DNA of 20,671 bases from the IMG/VR virus record IMGVR_UViG_3300024324_000101, positions 1 through 20,671 of that record. The stretch is one strand, 5' to 3'. The DNA is from a virus. Every line of letters begins with the position of its first letter. The stretch's first letter is position 1. The translations under genes and the position numbers were made by a program. Below, piece after piece: positions 1-5,770 of the stretch. The notes beneath the pieces are model-generated. The model searched no databases and was not told the DNA's origin. It saw only the letters and a list, made by a program, of their open reading frames with translations.

Positions 1-1
1 G

Positions 2-1204
2 TTGCCATCTCGGGAAGGTGCCGCGGGGATTGACTGCGAGGTTATATTCCTTGCGTTGGATCAGCCGAAAGACGTTCGGAAACTTTTATCATTGGAGCTT
101 ACTGGTGCATGGATCAACGAGGCGCGGGAACTTCCGAAAGCGATTATTGATGGACTTACGCACCGCGTTGGACGTTATCCTGTTCAGTCTGATGGTGGGC
201 CTACTTGGCGTGGTATCTGGGCTGATACTAACCCTATGGATGATGATCATTGGTGGCATCGCCTTGCTGAAGGTGGCGAGAGCCCCGGTGGCACATTTTC
301 GTGGAAGTTCTTCCGGCAACCGGCGGGGGTCTTCGAGGTAGAACCCGAGGATCTGCCGATCGATCCTGAGTTCAATGGGTTTACGTTATCAGCCGGAAAA
401 TGGTGGCAAACGAATCCCAATGCCGAGAACCTGAACAACCTGCCGGCTGGGTACTATGACCAGTTGGTGGGCGGGAAGAGTCTTGACTGGATCCGGTGTT
501 ATGCCCGTGGGGAATACACTTACGTGCAGGAAGGCAAGCCGATCACGCCTGAGTACGATGATGAGATGATGTGCGTCGATGGTTTGCAGTATGACCCAGC
601 CCTGCCCTTGCAGATCGGACTGGATTTTGGTTTGACGCCGGCTGCGGTATTCGGGCAGCGGACTGGATCCGGGCAGTGGCGGATTATCCATGAGCTTGTG
701 ACTTTTGACATGGGTCTGGAGCGGTTCGGTAATCAGTTGAAGGCTGAGATCGAAACACTGTACCCCGGCGCCGAGGTATCGATCTGGGGAGATCCGGCGG
801 GTATGCAGCGTGATGCAATTTATGAGGTGACTGCGTTTGATCACCTGAAGACTTTGGGCTTGATGGCTCGGCCGACTGCGACCAATGACTGGAAGTCTCG
901 GCGCGAGGCGATGGCTGCACCGATGTTGAGGTTTGTCGATAAGAAACCGGGGCTGTTGATTGCGAAGACTTGTCACCGGACGCGGAAGTCGCTTGGTGGG
1001 GGATATCACTTTTCCCGGGTTGCGATGGGTGCGGGGCAGGAGCGGTTTCGCGATGTACCGAATAAAAATGAGCATAGTCACGTTGGCGATGCGTATGGGT
1101 ATTTAGTCCTGGGCGGTGGAGAGCATAAGCGGATGACCCGTCGCCCGATGGGGAATGGACGGCCTGTTGTTGCCGCGATGGATTTCGATGTCTTTGCTGA
1201 ATGA
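2..1204 (+). CDS. Terminase large subunit, 5'-truncated by window edge
   Basis: This is the ATP-driven DNA-packaging motor and headful/end-cutting nuclease that docks on the portal. About 400 codons are present. The Walker A part of the ATPase should lie upstream of the window, so the TTG at position 2 is not taken as a start. A Walker B-like segment, GAWINEARELP, is at about residues 35-45 of the visible part, followed by the DTNP segment typical of podovirus terminases. The RNase H-like nuclease domain starts at LQIGLDFGLTPAA (Asp208 in visible numbering). Further acidic residues lie in SIWGDPAG (Asp264) and HVGDAYGYLVLG (Asp363), which fits the metal-binding set of TerL nucleases. The gene overlaps the next start by 17 bases. 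Codon choice is rich in G- and T-ending codons, unlike the genes after about 1.5 kb. The family call is secure; packaging type (cos, pac or terminal repeats) cannot be read. Confidence 0.93.
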   Translation: MPSREGAAGIDCEVIFLALDQPKDVRKLLSLELTGAWINEARELPKAIIDGLTHRVGRYPVQSDGGPTWRGIWADTNPMDDDHWWHRLAEGGESPGGTFSWKFFRQPAGVFEVEPEDLPIDPEFNGFTLSAGKWWQTNPNAENLNNLPAGYYDQLVGGKSLDWIRCYARGEYTYVQEGKPITPEYDDEMMCVDGLQYDPALPLQIGLDFGLTPAAVFGQRTGSGQWRIIHELVTFDMGLERFGNQLKAEIETLYPGAEVSIWGDPAGMQRDAIYEVTAFDHLKTLGLMARPTATNDWKSRREAMAAPMLRFVDKKPGLLIAKTCHRTRKSLGGGYHFSRVAMGAGQERFRDVPNKNEHSHVGDAYGYLVLGGGEHKRMTRRPMGNGRPVVAAMDFDVFAE

Positions 1205-1742
1205 CTGCGATCTGCTTGGTCGGGTGATTGGCCTCGATGGGGTCCGGGACAAGCTGGTGCCGTTTGACCCTGTCTTGTTGCGTCTGATGGATCTGCAAGA
1301 GTGGGATCTGGATTATTACAAGCTGTTGAACGACTACGAAGCTGTCCTGCGGAACAATGCAGCCCGGGGGCCGGCGTATGCGTGGGTCCGGGATGGCAAG
1401 CCGATTGCCTGTGCCGGGATCATGCTCTACTGGACTGGCGTCGGTGAGGCGTGGCTGGTCCCATCGAAGGCAGTATCGTCCCTCCGCCACACCTTCCATA
1501 GGTCAGCACTACGCGCCTTTGAGGTAATTGCCTCAGAACTCCAGCTTCGACGGGTTTCGGCAACCGTGAACACAAAGAATGTCAGGGCTGACCGTTGGAT
1601 CAAGGCCGCATACTTTGAGGAAGAAGGCTACCTGCGCGAGTTTGGCGTAGACGGCTCCGACCACAGAGTTTATGCGAGGTTATTCGATGGGAAGCATGTT
1701 CGCTCCAAAGATTCAGGCACCACCGGCCCCGCCAAAAGTTGA
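1188..1742 (+). CDS. T7 gp13-like GNAT-fold phage protein
   Basis: A protein of 184 residues from ATG 1188; an in-frame ATG at 1155 would add 11 residues. Neither start has a convincing ribosome-binding site, and the 1188 start gives the smaller overlap with terminase. The core reads like an N-acetyltransferase fold: AYAWVRDGKPIACAG, then GEAWLVPSKAV, then a helix, then RRVSATVNTKNVRADRWIKA and EEGYLREFGVDGSDHRVYARL at the C-terminus. This matches the pattern of the podophage gp13 (DUF2833) family, which in T7 is needed for virion assembly. The usual acetyl-CoA loop (R/Q-x-x-G-x-G/A) is not seen where expected (SKAVSSLRHTFHRS), so enzymatic acetylation is doubtful. It sits between terminase and the portal cluster, and its 3' end overlaps the next gene by 56 bases. 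A true acetyltransferase remains possible. Confidence 0.75.
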   Translation: MSLLNDCDLLGRVIGLDGVRDKLVPFDPVLLRLMDLQEWDLDYYKLLNDYEAVLRNNAARGPAYAWVRDGKPIACAGIMLYWTGVGEAWLVPSKAVSSLRHTFHRSALRAFEVIASELQLRRVSATVNTKNVRADRWIKAAYFEEEGYLREFGVDGSDHRVYARLFDGKHVRSKDSGTTGPAKS

Positions 1743-1938
1743 ACAGGCTGCGCCTGAAGTCGTTGAGGCGACTGAACAGCAAGAGGCGTCCCTCGATCAA
1801 CAGAAAAAATCCAAACTTGCCCAGATCAAGTCGAAAGTGACGGCCCGTCGCCGTCGCCGGCCACTGATCAATCAGAACAGACCCATCCCCGCCCTCGGCG
1901 TTGTTGATGGCAATACGTTCGGGCCGACAAACACATGA
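1687..1938 (+). CDS. Unrecognised 83-aa protein with Arg-rich tail
   Basis: I do not recognise a family. The start at 1687 is chosen because GAGG at 1675-1678 lies seven bases upstream; an in-frame ATG at 1672 lacks such a site. The N-terminal half is Pro/Ala-rich (APPAPPKVEQAAP, residues 11-23), the middle is Glu/Gln-rich, and residues 38-50 are lysine-rich. There follows a strongly basic block, ARRRRRPLIN (residues 53-62), then GVVDGNTFGPT. The block plus GPT ending recurs in the next gene, so the two may share a partner or a fold. Predicted disorder and high basicity would fit binding to DNA, the portal or scaffold, but this is inference. The first 56 bases overlap the gp13-like gene in another frame, and its stop shares bases with a possible ATG at 1935. 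A minor virion or assembly protein is the most economical guess. Confidence 0.6.
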   Translation: MGSMFAPKIQAPPAPPKVEQAAPEVVEATEQQEASLDQQKKSKLAQIKSKVTARRRRRPLINQNRPIPALGVVDGNTFGPTNT

Positions 1939-1973
1939 CCGGCCCGGGCCCCGGGGGGGAGACAGGTGGCGTT

Positions 1974-2552
1974 ATGGCCACAAACGAGGACATGGATCAA
2001 GTCGGCGTCACCGTCAATCAGGACGGTAGCATCCGAGGCCCCGCAAACGAAGTCGTAGATTTTAGTGAACAGAGTTTCTCTGAGATGGCGGCTGAAAACA
2101 TTGGCCGTCTGGGCCTTGCAAATGCTTTCCCGGGTTCAACAGCGATGGCTATCGCCCAAGCCGCTTTTGGCGTCCAGTCTCCAGATGCCCACGGCATGTT
2201 CAGTGGTAGTGGTGGGAATAATTCAGGCGGCAACACTGCCGGCGAAACCGGCCCCGGCGGCGGCGGAAATGGTGACGGGCCTTTGGCTCAACCTCCCGCC
2301 CCTGCCCCGGCGCCGGTTCCAGATCCTGTCGCACCGGCACAGCAAACAATCTCTGCCCCGGATTCTCCGGAACAACAGGCCGCAGCGGTACAGGCTCGGC
2401 GAAAGAAGAAATCAAGGCCGCTGATCAACGGTGGTTTCCTTGGCCCCACTGCCGATGGCGTACAGACATCGACACCGACAGGGCCATCCCTCGGCACCAC
2501 AACAAGCCTCGGCCCGGGCGCCGGATTTGTCAGAAGGCGGAACACTGTATGA
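1974..2552 (+). CDS. Unrecognised Gly/Pro/Ala-rich protein with basic tail
   Basis: 192 residues from ATG 1974, which has AGGTGG at 1964-1969 just upstream. An in-frame ATG at 1935, overlapping the previous stop, would add 13 Gly/Pro-rich residues. Numbering from 1974, residues about 1-75 look foldable (VGVTVNQDGSIRGPANEVVD, then an alpha-helical Ala-rich part). Residues about 77-105 are Gly/Asn-rich, about 106-122 carry a PAPAPAPVPDPVAPA linker, and the tail has ARRKKKSRPLIN at 141-152 followed by GFLGPT. That tail motif is shared with the gene before it. The protein ends with RRRNTV. No catalytic motif, signal peptide or membrane segment is visible. Position between terminase and portal and the linker-rich make-up suggest a structural or assembly role, but no function is assigned. 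Confidence 0.65.
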   Translation: MATNEDMDQVGVTVNQDGSIRGPANEVVDFSEQSFSEMAAENIGRLGLANAFPGSTAMAIAQAAFGVQSPDAHGMFSGSGGNNSGGNTAGETGPGGGGNGDGPLAQPPAPAPAPVPDPVAPAQQTISAPDSPEQQAAAVQARRKKKSRPLINGGFLGPTADGVQTSTPTGPSLGTTTSLGPGAGFVRRRNTV

Positions 2553-2596
2553 GTTTTCAGCGTAATCCGAAAAACCGGAAGAAGGGCGGCAAGTAA
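2549..2596 (+). CDS. Candidate 15-aa basic micro-ORF
   Basis: ATG at 2549 overlaps the previous stop (ATGA), and its TAA at 2594-2596 overlaps the portal ATG (TAATG). The product, MSFQRNPKNRKKGGK, has six Lys/Arg in 15 residues. AGAAGGCGG at 2532-2540 gives it its own ribosome-binding site about 8-11 bases upstream. The frame precisely fills the gap between two genes. It may encode a peptide, or may simply keep ribosomes moving into the portal gene, whose own start is preceded by AAGGGCGG inside this frame. Short length means chance cannot be excluded. Confidence 0.4.
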   Translation: MSFQRNPKNRKKGGK

Positions 2597-4158
2597 TGGC
2601 CGAGATCAAAGCCGATATTCTGCGGAAACGGTCAACTGCCGCATGGGCAAAAAAGGATCAGTGGCGCAGCCTGTATGAAGAGGCCTACGAATACGCATTG
2701 CCACAGCGCAACCTGTTTGACGGCAACTGGGAAGGTGGCCTCGGCGGTCGGTCCAAGGGCTTGAAGGTTTTTGATTCGACGGCGATTCACTCCACCCAGA
2801 GATTCGCCAACCGGATCCAGTCTGGCCTGTTCCCGCCTGACAAGCAGTGGATGGTTCTGGCCCCGGGCACTGACATCCCGCCACCACAGAAACCAGAAGT
2901 TGCCGGCGCTCTCCAGACACACGGCGACAAGTTCTTCAGCATCCTGCGCCAGACAGCGTTCGACTTGGCGATGGGCGAGTTCCTGATGGACATGTGCGTC
3001 GGTACAGGTGCGATGCTGATCCAGCCGGGAGATGACCTACAGCCGATCAGATTCGACGCCGTGCCGATTTATTTGCTGGCCCTCGAAGAAGGCCCTAACG
3101 GCAACGTCGAAAATGTTTTCCGCAAGATGCGTGTCATGGGAGATGCGATCTCCCGACAGTGGAAAGATGCAAAGATCCCCGATGCCCTCGCCCAACAGAT
3201 CGAGGACAAGCCGTCCGAGATGGTCAACCTCGAAGAGGCAACCGTCATCGATGTCGAGGATGGCGGCTATGGCTACTACGTAACATGGAAAGGCGGCGAT
3301 GATTCCGAGGCGCAGGTCTTGGTCTATCGCAAACTGAAGATGTCACCGTGGGTGATTTCACGATTCATGAAAGTTGCCGGCGAGACATACGGCCGCGGTC
3401 CTCTGATCTCAGCCCTGCCCGACATCAAGACCCTGAACAAGACCCTCGAGCTATTGCTCAAGAACGCATCGATCAACATCGCCGGCGTTTACACCGCGGT
3501 GGATGACGGCGTTCTCAACACCCAGACTGTAAGGATCGTCCCGGGCGCTGTCCTCCCTGTCGCTCGTAACGGTGGGCCGCAGGGGCCCTCTCTCATGCCC
3601 CTGCCGCGCTCCGGTGATGTCCAGTTGTCGCAGATCATCATTCAGGATCTGCGCCTCAACATCAAACGGGTGATGCTCGATGACAGCCTTCCACCTGACT
3701 CGGCATCTGCGAGATCCGCGACCGAGATCGTGGAGCGTATGCGCGAACTGGCAACAAACCTCGGGTCTGCATTTGGTCGCCTGATCACAGAGACGATGGT
3801 GCCGATTGTGCGCCGTTCCCTGTTCATTATGGATGAGAAGGGCCTGATCAATCTGCCCCTCAAGGTCAACGGCCTCGAGGTCGGCATCGTGCCTGTATCA
3901 CCTCTGGCACAGGCCCAGAACCTCGATGAGATCCAAGACGTTATGCAGTGGCTGGGCATCACCACACAGATGGGCCCAACCGGCATTGCGACTGTCAACA
4001 TGGAAGCTGTCGCAGACTTCATTGGCGACAAGCTGGGTGTTCCACAGGAGTTGCGTACAACAAATGATGAGCGCGCAGAAACCGAGGAACTGGTCGGCCA
4101 ATACCTCGCGACACAGGCTGGACAACCGGCACCGGAAGGTGGCGTCGGTGGCGCGTAA
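2596..4158 (+). CDS. Portal protein (podovirus head-tail connector)
   Basis: 520 residues, close to the 536 of T7 gp8. It forms the twelve-subunit ring at the capsid vertex through which DNA is packed and ejected, and onto which the tail is built. The N-terminal segment is typical of the Head-tail connector family: KDQWRSLYEEAYEYALPQRN (about residues 20-39), then KVFDSTAIHSTQRFANRIQS and LFPPDKQWMVLAPG. The middle contains KMSPWVISRFMKVAGETYGRGP, and SARSATEIVERMRELATNLG lies in the later helical region. The C-terminus is disordered and Gly/Pro-rich (GQPAPEGGVGGA). The start is fixed by TAATG coupling with the micro-ORF and the site AAGGGCGG. The last 11 bases overlap the small HNH gene. Confidence 0.95.
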   Translation: MAEIKADILRKRSTAAWAKKDQWRSLYEEAYEYALPQRNLFDGNWEGGLGGRSKGLKVFDSTAIHSTQRFANRIQSGLFPPDKQWMVLAPGTDIPPPQKPEVAGALQTHGDKFFSILRQTAFDLAMGEFLMDMCVGTGAMLIQPGDDLQPIRFDAVPIYLLALEEGPNGNVENVFRKMRVMGDAISRQWKDAKIPDALAQQIEDKPSEMVNLEEATVIDVEDGGYGYYVTWKGGDDSEAQVLVYRKLKMSPWVISRFMKVAGETYGRGPLISALPDIKTLNKTLELLLKNASINIAGVYTAVDDGVLNTQTVRIVPGAVLPVARNGGPQGPSLMPLPRSGDVQLSQIIIQDLRLNIKRVMLDDSLPPDSASARSATEIVERMRELATNLGSAFGRLITETMVPIVRRSLFIMDEKGLINLPLKVNGLEVGIVPVSPLAQAQNLDEIQDVMQWLGITTQMGPTGIATVNMEAVADFIGDKLGVPQELRTTNDERAETEELVGQYLATQAGQPAPEGGVGGA

Positions 4159-4369
4159 CTACAAAAAGGAATACGCCGACTATCACGCGAAGCCGGCGCA
4201 GAAGAAGCGCAGGGCTGGCCGCAACAAGGGCCGGCGTTTGCTCGAACGTGCCGGCGCTGTTCGCAAGGGTGACGGCAAGGATGTCGATCACAAGGATCAC
4301 AACACAATGAACAACAGCCGGCGGAATCTTCGCGTGATGTCGAAACACAGGAACAGATCCAAAAAATGA
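4148..4369 (+). CDS. Small HNH-type nuclease-like protein
   Basis: 73 residues from GTG 4148, set by GGAAGG at 4134-4139 with eight bases between; a longer reading upstream would be out-of-frame shadow of the portal gene. The N-terminal half is very basic (NYKKEYADYHAKPAQKKRRA and onward). The C-terminal half has DVDHKDHNTMNNSRRNLRVM, which matches the D-H...N...N..NLR pattern of compact phage HNH proteins. The His of DVDH and the following Asn residues would bind metal. Such small genes are common beside terminase and portal genes in tailed phages. In HK97-like phages an HNH protein assists terminase cutting, so a packaging role is plausible but not shown here. Without an obvious zinc-binding cysteine frame, activity is uncertain. 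It overlaps both neighbours (GTG inside the portal gene; ATGA with the next). Confidence 0.75.
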   Translation: MARNYKKEYADYHAKPAQKKRRAGRNKGRRLLERAGAVRKGDGKDVDHKDHNTMNNSRRNLRVMSKHRNRSKK

Positions 4370-4641
4370 GCGATATAAACACCCCCGGGTGGGAAGGCCT
4401 CGAGGCCCAAGCCGCCGAGCCCCTTCCCCATCTGGCCACAGATCAGGCCGAGGAAGACAAGACTGTCGCCCGTGCGTTCGCGACCGATGAAGGAAAGGCC
4501 CTGATGGAATGGCTCGAAGCAACATACCTCGCCCAGCCTTCATGGGCGCCGGGATACGATCACTCTTACGGCTATTTTCGAGAGGGCCAAAATACTCTCG
4601 TTCGAGAAATAAAGTCGCGAATCGAAAGGGCGAAACTGTGA
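4366..4641 (+). CDS. Bbp19-like small phage protein
   Basis: 91 residues, start overlapping the previous stop as ATGA. After an acidic, probably flexible N-terminus (about residues 1-32), the core runs VARAFATDEGKALMEWLEAT, then a Pro-containing turn with Tyr/Gly residues, then YFREGQNTLVREIKSRIERA. This order (FxTxxGxxxLxxL, a short loop, then REGQxxLVxxIxxRI) resembles the Bbp19 family found between portal and capsid genes in many phages. Its role in the virion is not established. It is predicted to be a small two-helix domain with no membrane segment or catalytic motif. The stop overlaps the following GTG start, so it is probably translated in a chain with its neighbours. Confidence 0.65.
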   Translation: MSDINTPGWEGLEAQAAEPLPHLATDQAEEDKTVARAFATDEGKALMEWLEATYLAQPSWAPGYDHSYGYFREGQNTLVREIKSRIERAKL

Positions 4642-4736
4642 AGAAACCCGAGAAGAACCCCGAGAAAAAACCCGTAGCGAAGAAACCCGCAAAGAAGCCG
4701 GCGAAGAACCGTCGCGCTAACCTGATGCTCAAATAA
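4638..4736 (+). CDS. Lys/Pro-rich 32-aa peptide
   Basis: GTG at 4638 overlaps the stop of the previous gene (GTGA), with AAAGGG at 4625-4630 seven bases upstream, so the start is well supported. The 32-residue product is built from KKPE/KKPA-like repeats followed by KNRRANLMLK. It has 11 Lys, 2 Arg and 5 Pro. It resembles histone-tail-like or nucleic-acid-coating sequences and should be extended and strongly positive. It ends ten bases before the scaffold gene. I do not recognise a family. Binding to DNA, to the acidic scaffold protein or to the capsid interior are all possible, and none is shown. Confidence 0.55.
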   Translation: MKKPEKNPEKKPVAKKPAKKPAKNRRANLMLK

Positions 4737-4746
4737 GGAGAACAAC

Positions 4747-5556
4747 ATGTCCGATGTCGCGGATGCCCAAATGGAAGCACCTCTCGAAGGTCTTCTCGAC
4801 GGGGCCAAACCTGAGACAGAAGAAGCAGTCGCAGCCGCCGATACTGAGGCCAGCGAGATAAGCCACATCGATCCGGCAAGCACAGGTGAGAAACCTGATT
4901 GGCTCCCGGATCAATTCTATAGCGATGAATCCGGCGCTGACTTCGAGGCCCTTGCAAAATCACAGGCTGAACTTTTCAAGAAGATGAGATCCGGCAAACA
5001 CATCGTTCCTGAAGATGGTTACGATGCTAAATTCCTGGGCGACCAAGTCGCAGCCGATGACCCAATGCTCGGGAAGTTCAACGAGATGGCAAAAGACCGC
5101 GGCATGTCGCAGGACGATTACGAAGCCGTTCTCGGAATGTATCTCGAGAACCGCGGCGAACTGATGGGCGAAGGCGAAGTCGAGGAGCCATTCGACCAGC
5201 AAGCTGAACTGGCAAAGCTGGGGCAGAACGGCGCCGAGATCGTCACCGGCACAGTCAAGTGGATGCAGGGCCTTGCCGAGAAGGGCCAGATCTCAGCCGA
5301 TGATTTTGAAGAGATGAAGATCATGGGCGGGACCGCAGCCGGGATCCGCGTGTTCAACAAATTACGATCGATGTATGGGGAGCAAGTTGTCCCTGTCCGC
5401 ATCGATGCCAACAGCGGCGAGATCCCGACGCAGGATGATGTCAATTCAGCCATCGCAGATCCTCGATACCAGACTGATGAGGCCTATCGCAACAAGGTCT
5501 ACAAGATGGTCGAGCGGATGAATCCTACTGGCGGATCTAGCTCCTCACCATTTTGA
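4747..5556 (+). CDS. Capsid assembly scaffolding protein
   Basis: 269 residues, acidic, placed just before the major capsid gene as gene 9 is in T7. Scaffolding proteins guide shell assembly and leave before or during packaging. The first 45 residues are acidic and low-complexity. Then come DWLPDQFYSDESGADFEALA and KSQAELFKKM, DPMLGKFNEMAKDRGMSQDD and a long helical stretch, a pattern usual in podophage scaffolds. The C-terminus (YRNKVYKMVERMNPTGGSSS) is mixed-charge and helical, as expected of a capsid-binding tail. The start is clear: AAGGAGAAC just upstream of ATG. It is followed by the long structured leader of the capsid gene rather than by immediate coupling, which may let capsid and scaffold be made in different amounts. 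Confidence 0.87.
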   Translation: MSDVADAQMEAPLEGLLDGAKPETEEAVAAADTEASEISHIDPASTGEKPDWLPDQFYSDESGADFEALAKSQAELFKKMRSGKHIVPEDGYDAKFLGDQVAADDPMLGKFNEMAKDRGMSQDDYEAVLGMYLENRGELMGEGEVEEPFDQQAELAKLGQNGAEIVTGTVKWMQGLAEKGQISADDFEEMKIMGGTAAGIRVFNKLRSMYGEQVVPVRIDANSGEIPTQDDVNSAIADPRYQTDEAYRNKVYKMVERMNPTGGSSSSPF

Positions 5557-5577
5557 TCGGCCCGTCCAATAGCTAGA

Positions 5578-5617
5578 CCCGGGAAATTGCTTGTTGACAG
5601 CGGAGCAATTTTCTGGG
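5578..5617 (+). other. Strong 14-pair hairpin after the scaffold gene
   Basis: Bases 5578-5591 pair with 5604-5617. The pairing has eight uninterrupted Watson-Crick pairs (AAATTGCT with AGCAATTT), then two G-T wobbles interleaved with G-C, and three closing C-G pairs. The loop is 12 bases and contains TTGACA at 5594-5599. No run of T follows (GCCTACTCTG), so it is a poor intrinsic terminator. An RNA-processing or mRNA-stabilising element fits better. TTGACA could also be a -35 box, with a weak TACTCT at 5620-5625 twenty bases on. Confidence 0.5.
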
Positions 5618-5729
5618 CCTACTCTGTTTGACCCTAACTCAGGCTCTGCCTGAACTGGTCTGATGGATGTAACATCCGGTCCCGGCGGGGATCTTACCCG
5701 CAAGCAACAGCCTGAGATATTTGTCTCCC

Positions 5730-5769
5730 ACCTGTCGCGTTCAATTGAAACTTGAACGGAGAAACAGGT
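5730..5769 (+). promoter_or_regulatory. Hairpin over capsid ribosome-binding site
   Basis: ACCTGT at 5730-5735 pairs with ACAGGT at 5764-5769, directly before the ATG at 5771. Inside it CGTTCAA at 5738-5744 pairs with TTGAACG at 5752-5758 across a seven-base loop. The likely Shine-Dalgarno GGAGA at 5758-5762 lies at the edge of the inner stem and in the internal loop, and a second AGG is buried in the outer stem. Folding would be expected to reduce initiation on the capsid gene unless opened. Confidence 0.5.
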
Positions 5770-5770
5770 A

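Larger units (their letters stand above)
5557..5770 (+). promoter_or_regulatory. Structured 214-base leader before capsid gene
   Basis: This is the only long gap in the module and contains no credible gene. It holds (a) a 14-pair inverted repeat, 5578-5591 with 5604-5617; (b) CTCAGGCT at 5638-5645, perfectly complementary to AGCCTGAG at 5709-5716, enclosing two small hairpins (GGATG-TAA-CATCC at 5665-5677, and GCGGG/CCCGC at 5685-5689 and 5697-5701); (c) a competing local hairpin TCAGGC-TCT-GCCTGA at 5639-5653; and (d) a two-part stem over the capsid ribosome-binding region, 5730-5769. A leader RNA controlling capsid output or mRNA processing is inferred from the pairing alone. Confidence 0.55.

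Noticed and set aside
389-1081. Long minus-strand open frame (230 codons) opposite terminase, and a similar one at 684-1499
   Set aside because: They lie opposite recognised terminase and gp13-like genes, have no ribosome-binding site or recognisable product, and are the shadow expected from the codon use of the + strand.
3926-4369. A 147-residue HNH protein starting at 3926
   Set aside because: The upstream part is an out-of-frame reading of the portal gene; GTG 4148 with GGAAGG eight bases before it is far better supported.
4396-4410. Palindrome GGCCTCGAGGCC as an operator or recombination site
   Set aside because: It lies inside the Bbp19-like coding region, CTCGAG words are frequent in this genome's Leu-Glu codons, and no second copy of the 12-mer was noticed.
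3642-4963. Minus-strand open frames of 265 and 314 codons opposite portal, HNH and scaffold genes
   Set aside because: Arg/Ser/Pro-rich shadow translations; the + strand here holds well-supported overlapping genes.
5638-5716. Known riboswitch (glutamine, SAM-type or purine) in the capsid leader
   Set aside because: The junction shape is suggestive, but I cannot match the conserved loop bases of any class I know, so no ligand is proposed.
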